A stretch of DNA of 6,111 bases, taken from the NCBI GenBank assembly GCA_937862845.1, contig CALMCK010000121.1, positions 1 through 6,111 of the forward strand. The letters are read 5' to 3'. Shown here one piece after another: positions 1 through 4,725 of this stretch (position 1 is its first letter; every line of letters begins with the position of its first letter). Source of the stretch: an uncultured Burkholderiaceae bacterium (GTDB lineage Bacteria > Pseudomonadota > Gammaproteobacteria > Burkholderiales > Burkholderiaceae). Under the pieces are notes generated by a model. The model did not search any database, was not told the DNA's origin, and worked only from the letters and a program-made list of their open reading frames with translations. A program made the position numbers and the translations under genes.

Positions 1-534
1 CGGTACATCCAATGTGTTTAGATGAGAAAAAAGGCTTTTCATTTTGGCAAAAAACTCACCGGGCAGCCGCTCAATTTTCAACCCTAAAAAATCTTTAATT
101 TGCGATAAAAAAATCACCACCGCAATGCCATTGGTAAAACCAATGATGACCGCAACGGGAATGAATTTAATCAGTGCACCCATGCGCAAAAATCCCATTG
201 TCCATAAAATCATGCCTGACATCAAAGTGGCCATGAGTAAACCGCCGACGCCGTATTTTTCGACAATCCCGTAGACAATCACAATAAACGCACCTGCTGG
301 CCCGCCGATCTGCACGCGTGATCCACTGAACAATGAAATCAAAAACCCCGCGATAATCGCCGTAAAAATCCCCGACTCAGGCTTAAGCCCAGACGCGATG
401 GCAAACGCCATCGCCAATGGCAGCGCCACCACGCTCACGGTCAAACCCGCGCCGAGGTCCTTGATAAAGCGCTCGGTGCTGTAGCTGCGCATGAGCTCAT
501 AGACTTTTGGGTTAAAGCGTGTGACGATTTTCAT
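1..534 (-). CDS. SulP/SLC26 family anion transporter, N-terminal part (runs off left edge)
   Basis: This is the first 178 codons of a minus-strand gene open to the window edge, so its C-terminus is not seen. The product is an inner-membrane transporter of the SulP (SLC26) family, which moves sulfate, bicarbonate or dicarboxylates; the substrate cannot be told from this part. Family features are VALPLAMAFAIASGLKPE (residues 36-53), the GSRVQIGGPAGAF block (71-83) and IPVAVIIGFTNGIAVV (125-140), with hydrophobic spans near 28-48, 56-70, 80-92, 97-115 and 121-145. Three ATG codons stand in a row (540, 537, 534). The AAGGA at 545-541 touches the first and lies 6 nt from the third, so 534 is the best start. 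SulP proteins often end in a cytoplasmic STAS domain, which would lie outside the window. The gene diverges from the mla genes. Family call is sure; substrate is unknown. Confidence 0.93.
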   Translation of the reverse strand, partial: MKIVTRFNPKVYELMRSYSTERFIKDLGAGLTVSVVALPLAMAFAIASGLKPESGIFTAIIAGFLISLFSGSRVQIGGPAGAFIVIVYGIVEKYGVGGLLMATLMSGMILWTMGFLRMGALIKFIPVAVIIGFTNGIAVVIFLSQIKDFLGLKIERLPGEFFAKMKSLFSHLNTLDVP

Positions 535-540
535 CATCAT

Positions 541-545
541 TCCTT
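541..545 (-). promoter_or_regulatory. Ribosome binding site of the SulP gene
   Basis: AAGGA on the minus strand directly precedes a run of three ATG codons. Its 6-nt distance to the third ATG (534) favours that codon over the upstream two. Confidence 0.55.
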
Positions 546-568
546 GGTTTTGGTTGGCTAAAGAATGG

Positions 569-598
569 ATTATAGCTTTTGACGTTGACCCGTTTGGA
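569..598 (-). promoter_or_regulatory. Probable sigma70-type promoter of the SulP gene
   Basis: The minus strand carries a perfect TATAAT (574 down to 569). A possible -35 is only weak (TCCAAA, 598-593, 18-nt spacer), so the promoter rests mainly on the -10 box. Transcription would begin near 562, giving a leader of about 28 nt with the AAGGA ribosome site. The position just upstream of the gene supports it. Confidence 0.55.
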
Positions 599-629
599 TT
601 TTTTAAGTGGGCGTTATCAACTTGTGCGT

Positions 630-665
630 TGTTGTGTTTTTTTGTCGCGATAATGCAACACAACA
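630..665. repeat. 9-bp perfect inverted repeat in the divergent intergenic region
   Basis: TGTTGTGTT (630-638) and its exact reverse complement AACACAACA (657-665) flank an 18-nt spacer containing TTTTTGTCGCGATAATGC. It lies between the divergent SulP and mlaF genes, upstream of the SulP -10 box. It could be an operator for a dimeric regulator or an RNA stem, but no terminator-like T-run follows the second arm. Apart from this repeat and the promoter candidates listed separately, I see no gene in 541-788. Confidence 0.4.
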
Positions 666-749
666 GAGACGAAATGGCATTATGAGACTTAAATCAATAA
701 ATAGCCCAGTAAATCAAAGCGCGACGGCTTTGAGCATGCCTTTTTCAAG

Positions 750-755
750 TAAAAT
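750..755 (+). promoter_or_regulatory. Candidate -10 box upstream of mlaF (weak)
   Basis: TAAAAT differs from TATAAT at one position and lies 33 nt before the mlaF ATG. The nearest -35-like element, TTGAGC (730-735), is only 14 nt away, shorter than the usual 16-18, so this is a weak candidate. No better plus-strand promoter was seen in the intergenic region. Confidence 0.25.
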
Positions 756-788
756 ACTGCTTTGCACAAAATACCAGACACCCCATTC

Positions 789-1529
789 ATGATACAGCTC
801 CAAAACGTCCATTTTTCCTACCCCCACAGCGCGCCTATCGTCAATGATGTGAGCCTGTCGGTGAGCCGTGGGCAGGTGGTGGCGGTGATGGGGCCGTCGG
901 GTTGTGGTAAAACGACGTTGCTGCGTTTGGCGGCGGGTTTGCTGTCGCCATCGCAGGGGCAGGCACGGTTGTTTGGTGCGGCCATACCGTATGATGATGC
1001 GCGGGCTTTGCGTGAGATGCGCAAAAAAATGGGCATGCTGTTTCAGTTCGGCGCTTTGTTTACGGACATGTCGGTGTATGACAATGTGGCGTTCCCGTTG
1101 CGTGAAAACACGCGCATGACGCCGAGCGAAATCGATGCGGTGGTGCTAAAGAATCTCTCGGCGGTGGGCTTGGATGATGTCTCGGCGAAAATGCCGAGTG
1201 AGATTTCAGGTGGCATGGCGCGGCGCGTGGCGTTGGCGCGTGCGATTGTGCAGAGTCCGTCGGTGATGTTGTTTGATGAGCCGTTCACGGGCTTGGATCC
1301 GATTGCGATGGATGCGATTGCGCGTTTGATTCGCGAGCAGACCGATGCGCTCGATGCAGCGTCGGTCATTGTCTCGCACGATGTGCAGGAGACTTTTGCG
1401 ATTGCGGATTATGTGTATGTGATGCATCAGGCGCGGATTTTGGCCGAGGGCACGCCGAGTGAGTTGTTGGCCAGTGACGATGCGTTTATCCGTCGTTTTG
1501 TCCACGGACGTTCGGGGGTGGCGGCATGA
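789..1529 (+). CDS. mlaF: MlaF, ATP-binding subunit of the Mla phospholipid ABC transporter
   Basis: The product (246 aa) is the cytoplasmic ATPase that powers the MlaFED complex, which moves phospholipids between the inner membrane and MlaC. All ABC motifs are present: Walker A GPSGCGKT (35-42), Q-loop Q86 in MLFQFGALF, signature ISGGM (139-143) followed by ARR as usual in MlaF, Walker B VMLFDEP (159-165, D163/E164), D-loop GLDP (168-171) and switch His197 in SHDV. The ATG at 789 (MIQLQNVHFSY) matches where the family starts. A TTG 27 nt upstream would add nine unconserved residues. Neither has a good Shine-Dalgarno. The protein stops at about RRFVHG plus six residues, without the C-terminal tail known in E. 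coli MlaF (269 aa). The stop codon overlaps the mlaE start by 4 bp, which suggests translational coupling. Confidence 0.94.
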   Translation: MIQLQNVHFSYPHSAPIVNDVSLSVSRGQVVAVMGPSGCGKTTLLRLAAGLLSPSQGQARLFGAAIPYDDARALREMRKKMGMLFQFGALFTDMSVYDNVAFPLRENTRMTPSEIDAVVLKNLSAVGLDDVSAKMPSEISGGMARRVALARAIVQSPSVMLFDEPFTGLDPIAMDAIARLIREQTDALDAASVIVSHDVQETFAIADYVYVMHQARILAEGTPSELLASDDAFIRRFVHGRSGVAA

Positions 1530-2308
1530 GTGTGGTGAATTTTTTAGCCCATATCGGCGCGGGTGTGCGTGAGCGCACGGCGAGTTTCGGGCATGCAATA
1601 CGTACATTGGCGGTGATGTTGGCCAATGTGTCGGTCTGGGCGACGCGCACACGACTGGTGGTGCAGCAGATACATTTTTTGGGCAATTATTCATTGGTCA
1701 TCATGGTGGTGTCTGCGGCGTTCATTGGCGCGGTGCTGGGTTTGCAGGGTTACTATGCGCTGTCGCGGTTTGGTGCGGCGCAGGCGGTCGGCCTGATGGT
1801 GGCGCTCTCGCTGGTGCGTGAGCTGGCACCTGTGGTGGTGGCGATTTTATTCGCGGGCCGTGCGGGCACGGCCATCACGGCTGAGATTGGTTTGATGAAG
1901 GCGGGTGAGCAACTCGCGGCGATGGAGATGATGGGCGTTGACCCGATGAATCGCGTGTTTGCGCCGCGGTTTTGGGCAGGTGGTTTTGTGACGCCATTGT
2001 TGACGGCGCTGTTCGCTTTGGTCGGTGTGTATGGCGGTTATGCGGTCTCAGTGCTGTGGCTCGGGGTCGATGATGCGGCGTATTGGTCGTTGATGAACAG
2101 TGGCGTGGATGTGTCGAGTGACATCATGCAAGGTTTGCTCAAAAGCGTGGTGTTTGGGTTGGCGGTGAGTTTTATTGCGGTGTATGAGGGTGCGATGGCG
2201 CATCCGACACCCGAAGGCGTGGCGCAAGCGACCACGCGCACGGTGGTGAAGTCGGCGTTGTTGGTTTTGGCACTGGACTTTGTGTTGACCGCTGTGATGT
2301 TCAGTTAA
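1526..2308 (+). CDS. mlaE: MlaE, permease subunit of the Mla phospholipid transporter
   Basis: The product (260 aa, the same length as E. coli MlaE) is the integral inner-membrane subunit that dimerises between the MlaF ATPases and the MlaD hexamer. The MlaE-family core is plain: VVSAAFIGAVLGLQGY (61-76), SLVRELAPVVVAILFAGRAG (95-114), ITAEIGLMKAGEQLAAMEMM (117-136) and the C-terminal ATTRTVV plus LDFVLTAVMF (235-241, 250-259). Hydrophobic spans lie near 55-75, 88-112, 153-180, 204-220 and 242-259. An amphipathic interface helix probably precedes the first span. The ATG lies within ATGA shared with the mlaF stop, and a G-rich GGGGGTG (1514-1520) serves as the ribosome site inside mlaF. No truncation or odd residue was seen. 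Confidence 0.95.
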   Translation: MSVVNFLAHIGAGVRERTASFGHAIRTLAVMLANVSVWATRTRLVVQQIHFLGNYSLVIMVVSAAFIGAVLGLQGYYALSRFGAAQAVGLMVALSLVRELAPVVVAILFAGRAGTAITAEIGLMKAGEQLAAMEMMGVDPMNRVFAPRFWAGGFVTPLLTALFALVGVYGGYAVSVLWLGVDDAAYWSLMNSGVDVSSDIMQGLLKSVVFGLAVSFIAVYEGAMAHPTPEGVAQATTRTVVKSALLVLALDFVLTAVMFS

Positions 2309-2310
2309 AA

Positions 2311-2315
2311 AGAGG
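2311..2315 (+). promoter_or_regulatory. Ribosome binding site deciding the mlaD start
   Basis: AGAGG lies just after the mlaE stop. It is 1 nt from the in-frame GTG at 2317 (too close) but 7 nt from ATG 2323, so the ATG is preferred. A second ATG at 2326 is also possible. Confidence 0.6.
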
Positions 2316-2322
2316 TGTGAGA

Positions 2323-2820
2323 ATGATGCAACAGAAAAAAATTGATGTTTGGGTGGGCTTATTTGTCCTGCTGGGCGCAGCGGCGCTGGTGGCGTTGGTC
2401 TTACGCGTCGGCGGCAAGGGCGGCTTTAGCGGTGGCGATACGTATGAGCTGCGGGCGAATGTCGCAGAAATCGGCAGCCTGAAGGTGCGCTCGCCGGTGA
2501 AGCTCGCAGGTGTGACGGTGGGCCGTGTTGAGAAAGTCGTTTTGAATAATATCGATGGCGTGTATAAAGCCGAGGTGACCATGTCTGTGGCGAAAACCGT
2601 CCAGTTGCCGCGCGACACGCGATTGGCGGTGGACACGTCGGGCTTGATTGGTGAGCAGTATGTGCATTTGACGCAGGGCTTTGATTCAGAGATGTTGGCC
2701 ACAGGCGATGTCATTGTTGACACGCAAGAGGCGATGGGGCTGGAAGACTTGGTGCGCACATTTATCTCAAATAAAACCGATGAAGCGGCCGCATCGGCCA
2801 ACACAAACACCCCTGAATAA
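2323..2820 (+). CDS. mlaD: MlaD, membrane-anchored MCE-domain subunit
   Basis: The product (165 aa) is the periplasmic MCE protein that forms a hexameric ring on MlaE and passes lipid to or from MlaC. It has a short cytoplasmic start with KKIDVWVGLF, one transmembrane helix (about 9-29), and an MCE domain (about 40-118) with RSPVKLAGVTVGRV (56-69) and TSGLIGEQYVHL (105-116). The helical segment AMGLEDLVRTFI (137-148) matches the LEDL helix that in E. coli MlaD builds the central hydrophobic pore. The polar Ala/Asn/Thr tail (151-165) is shorter than in E. coli (183 aa). The gene follows mlaE after 14 nt, so it is almost certainly in the same transcript. The start was chosen from the Shine-Dalgarno spacing. 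Confidence 0.94.
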   Translation: MMQQKKIDVWVGLFVLLGAAALVALVLRVGGKGGFSGGDTYELRANVAEIGSLKVRSPVKLAGVTVGRVEKVVLNNIDGVYKAEVTMSVAKTVQLPRDTRLAVDTSGLIGEQYVHLTQGFDSEMLATGDVIVDTQEAMGLEDLVRTFISNKTDEAAASANTNTPE

Positions 2821-2877
2821 AAAGAAGTAAAATAAGTATAAATTGTGTGCGCCGCGCGCAGTTTGTCTCAATGCATT

Positions 2878-2883
2878 AAGGAG
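2878..2883 (+). promoter_or_regulatory. Strong ribosome binding site deciding the mlaA start
   Basis: AAGGAG stands 6 nt before ATG 2890. The longer in-frame reading from 2845 has no such site and would place 15 polar residues ahead of the signal peptide. Confidence 0.8.
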
Positions 2884-2889
2884 AACGGC

Positions 2890-3894
2890 ATGAACACCAC
2901 CCAACCATCCTCGAGTTTTCGAGCCCTGCGCGCACTGCTGACGCTCACCGCTTTATTGGCCTCTGTGTGGTTCAACGTGGTTGGCGCACAAACGGTCGGT
3001 CCCGTCGCTACACAAAATGAGCAGAATGCTGTCGCGACAGAAATGCTGGAAGTCGGTGCGCCGATTGCCGTGGATCGATTTGAGAAGTTCAACCGTGGTT
3101 CATATAAATTCAACGACACACTCGACAAATACGCGCTCGCACCGGCCTCGCGTGGCTATGCGGCAGTGATGCCGAATCCTGCCGAGAAATGCGTGAGCAA
3201 CTTTTTCTATAATTTAACCGTGCCCTACACCGCAGTGAACAACGTTTTGCAAGGTAAATTTAAAGCGGCGGGGCAGGATATTTGCCGATTTGTCATCAAC
3301 AGCACGGTGGGTTTGGGCGGGTGTTTTGATGTGGCCAGTCGCATGGGGATTCCTCGCCACAAAGAAGATTTCGGCCAAACGCTCGGTAAATGGGGTGTGG
3401 GCTCGGGTCCTTATGTCATGTTGCCGCTGCTCGGGCCATCGACGGTGCGCGATGTGTTGGCCAAGCCTGTGGACTTCATTGCCGACCCGATTGGTTATGT
3501 CAAAATCATCAAGCTAAAAAATGCCTTGCGCGCTGTGCGCATCATCGATTCGCGCGTGCAGTTGACAAGCGCCATGGCTTTGGTTGACGAAGTGGCGATT
3601 GATCGCTATGCATTCGTGCGCGATGCGTGGCTGCAAAAGCGCGAAGCCGAAGTGCGCGACGAAGATGAAATGGGTGCGGATGATTTCACACCGAGCACCA
3701 TTTCTCTGGGGGTTCAGCCGAATGAATCCGAAGTGGAAATTTATGCGCCCGCCATCTCTGCGCAGCGTGTCGCCGAGCAAGCCGCCGTTGGTGATGTTGA
3801 GCCAAACATGGTGCCAGCCGATGCACCTGCCGATGCGCTCACTGAAGCGGTGAGCGTTGACGATGCGGCATTGACACTGCTGCTCGCCGCTTAA
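2890..3894 (+). CDS. mlaA: MlaA (VacJ) family outer-membrane phospholipid protein, without lipobox cysteine
   Basis: The product (334 aa) belongs to the MlaA/VacJ family, which removes phospholipid from the outer leaflet of the outer membrane and passes it to MlaC. The family domain spans about 62-256: RFEKFNRGSYKFN (63-75), FVINSTVGLGGCFDVAS (134-150), ED-FGQTLGKWGVGSGPYVMLPL (159-180) and LLGPSTVRDV (180-189). A signal peptide (positive R11/R14, hydrophobic core 15-31) ends in V-V-G-A (30-33). The residue that would be the lipobox Cys is Ala33, so cleavage by signal peptidase I is predicted instead of lipid attachment. Cysteines lie at 101, 132 and 145. Residues 257-334 form an acidic, Ala/Pro-rich tail with 17 Asp/Glu and one Arg, absent from E. 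coli MlaA (251 aa). It follows mlaD after 69 nt with its own strong ribosome site. Family call is firm; lipoprotein status is doubtful. Confidence 0.93.
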   Translation: MNTTQPSSSFRALRALLTLTALLASVWFNVVGAQTVGPVATQNEQNAVATEMLEVGAPIAVDRFEKFNRGSYKFNDTLDKYALAPASRGYAAVMPNPAEKCVSNFFYNLTVPYTAVNNVLQGKFKAAGQDICRFVINSTVGLGGCFDVASRMGIPRHKEDFGQTLGKWGVGSGPYVMLPLLGPSTVRDVLAKPVDFIADPIGYVKIIKLKNALRAVRIIDSRVQLTSAMALVDEVAIDRYAFVRDAWLQKREAEVRDEDEMGADDFTPSTISLGVQPNESEVEIYAPAISAQRVAEQAAVGDVEPNMVPADAPADALTEAVSVDDAALTLLLAA

Positions 3895-3897
3895 CAC

Positions 3898-3935
3898 TGA
3901 GCGAGCGACCGTCAACCAATTGACCCCATCGCTCA
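3898..3935 (+). repeat. Nested stem-loop between mlaA and mlaC
   Basis: TGAGCGA (3898-3904) pairs with TCGCTCA (3929-3935). Inside, GTCAA (3911-3915) pairs with TTGAC (3920-3924) around a CCAA loop. The two stems share one axis with a 6/4-nt internal loop. No T-run follows, so it is not an intrinsic terminator. It could be a processing site or an mRNA-stability element between the two genes. An AT-rich stretch (about 3970-4005) with TAAAAT (3973-3978) lies between it and mlaC, but no -35 partner was seen. Confidence 0.4.
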
Positions 3936-4014
3936 TTGAGTATGTGCTGGCGGATTCTCGGGTCGCGCCAATTAAAATATTTATCAAAATTAAATCAACC
4001 AATAGGAAAATGAA

Positions 4015-4590
4015 ATGTTATTTTTTAAACGTATCTTGGTCGCCATGTGTGTGCTCGGTTTCGGCATCAGCAGTGCCGCACAAGCAGAAACCGCCGAGCA
4101 ACTCATTCGCCGTTTGAGCGCCACCGTCGAGTCAGCCGCTAAAACCGACACAGGCCTGAAAAATGGCAACCCTGCACGGGTTTTGTCATTCGTCGATGCA
4201 AACATCATGCCGTATGTCGATTTTCGCGGCATGGTGAAATCAGTGGTGGGTCCATCGTGGGACAAAGCGACAGCGGCCGAGCAAAATGAGTTGGTCAATG
4301 AGTCGCGCCGTTACTTGGCCAGCACCTACGCCAGCTCACTGAAAGGCGCGAACATCAGCAGCATCGACGTCGCACCGACCAGCGGTAACGAAGTGCGCAC
4401 GCGCATCAATCGCTCGGGCGCCAGCGCGATTAACGTCACCTATCGTTTGCGCAACAGTGGCGGCTGGAAAGTCTACGATGTCGGCGTACAGGGCGTTTGG
4501 TTGGTCAATACTTTTCGCTCGCAGTTTAAGCCGATTGCCGACAAGTCGGGTGTGGCAGGTTTGACCGCACACCTTAAAGCCCGCAAATAA
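4015..4590 (+). CDS. mlaC: MlaC, periplasmic phospholipid-binding carrier (Ttg2D family)
   Basis: The product (191 aa) is the soluble periplasmic shuttle that carries phospholipid between the MlaA complex and MlaFED. A signal peptide (residues 1-24: basic K5/R6, hydrophobic core 7-19, AQA|ET cleavage) is followed by the Ttg2/MlaC domain: ANIMPYVDFRGMV (62-74), a helical region with DKATAAEQNELV, the strand pattern INVTYRLR and GGWKVYDVGVQGVWLVNTFR (149-168), then SGVAGLTAHL (178-187). These match the family order. It ends just after the AHLKARK segment and so is shorter at the C-terminus than E. coli MlaC (211 aa). AGGA (4004-4007) lies 7 nt before the ATG. It follows mlaA after 120 nt and precedes a terminator, making it the last gene of the set. 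Confidence 0.93.
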   Translation: MLFFKRILVAMCVLGFGISSAAQAETAEQLIRRLSATVESAAKTDTGLKNGNPARVLSFVDANIMPYVDFRGMVKSVVGPSWDKATAAEQNELVNESRRYLASTYASSLKGANISSIDVAPTSGNEVRTRINRSGASAINVTYRLRNSGGWKVYDVGVQGVWLVNTFRSQFKPIADKSGVAGLTAHLKARK

Positions 4591-4609
4591 ACCGCGCATG
4601 CACAAACAC

Positions 4610-4633
4610 AAACCCGCTTCGGCGGGTTTTTTT
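4610..4633 (+). terminator. Rho-independent terminator after mlaC
   Basis: AAACCCGC (4610-4617) pairs with GCGGGTTT (4622-4629) around a UUCG tetraloop closed by C-G, and T residues continue to 4633. It starts 20 nt after the mlaC stop and separates the mla genes from the next ABC operon. The minus-strand reading has no T-run, so it acts on plus-strand transcripts. Confidence 0.92.
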
Positions 4634-4643
4634 GTGCGCCGAT

Positions 4644-4654
4644 TTCAGACGGCA
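4644..4654. other. DNA-uptake-sequence-like 11-mer
   Basis: TTCAGACGGCA contains the reverse complement of the Neisseria 10-base uptake sequence GCCGTCTGAA, plus one of the two extra bases of the 12-base form. It lies just after the terminator. Only one copy was seen in the window, so it may be chance. Confidence 0.3.
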
Positions 4655-4691
4655 GGAGATTTCGCCGCAGAAATTTTGAGTGGTTTCAGCG

Positions 4692-4697
4692 TATAAT
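4692..4697 (+). promoter_or_regulatory. -10 box of the promoter for the ABC-2 operon
   Basis: A perfect TATAAT follows the terminator and lies 28 nt before the chosen start at 4726. No good -35 was found 16-18 nt upstream (AGAAAT at 17). A TTGAGT at 4676-4681 is too close at 10 nt. The call rests on the -10 box and its place between a terminator and a gene. The in-frame ATG at 4696 overlaps this box, which argues against it as a start codon. Confidence 0.6.
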
Positions 4698-4713
4698 GCC
4701 TCCATTAAACATC

Positions 4714-4719
4714 AAAGGA
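4714..4719 (+). promoter_or_regulatory. Ribosome binding site deciding the ABC-2 ATPase start
   Basis: AAAGGA lies 6 nt before ATG 4726 and abuts the ATG at 4720. This supports 4726 over 4720 and 4696. Confidence 0.7.
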
Positions 4720-4725
4720 ATGCGC

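Noticed and set aside
607..792. 61-aa plus-strand ORF in the intergenic region
   Set aside because: Non-ATG start without a ribosome site, no recognisable family, overlaps the mlaF start, composition unlike the neighbouring genes.
1206..1694. 162-aa minus-strand ORF opposite mlaF/mlaE
   Set aside because: Lies antisense to two well-supported genes and shows no domain; an effect of codon bias.
2301..2810. 169-aa minus-strand ORF covering mlaD
   Set aside because: Antisense shadow of a clear MCE-domain gene; Ser/Thr-rich translation without motifs.
2837..2842. TATAAA as a promoter for mlaA
   Set aside because: No acceptable -35 at 16-18 nt; the mlaA gene may simply be read from the upstream promoter.
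2845..2889. Upstream start adding 15 residues to MlaA
   Set aside because: No ribosome site there, it would spoil the signal peptide start, and AAGGAG fits ATG 2890. Its Cys residues cannot act as a lipobox.
3514..4002. 162-aa minus-strand ORF opposite the mlaA 3' end
   Set aside because: His/Arg/Ile-rich translation typical of an antisense frame; no ribosome site or family match seen.
4696..4725. Upstream ATG giving a 325-aa ABC ATPase
   Set aside because: This ATG overlaps the TATAAT box, so it would not be in the transcript; the ribosome site points to 4726.
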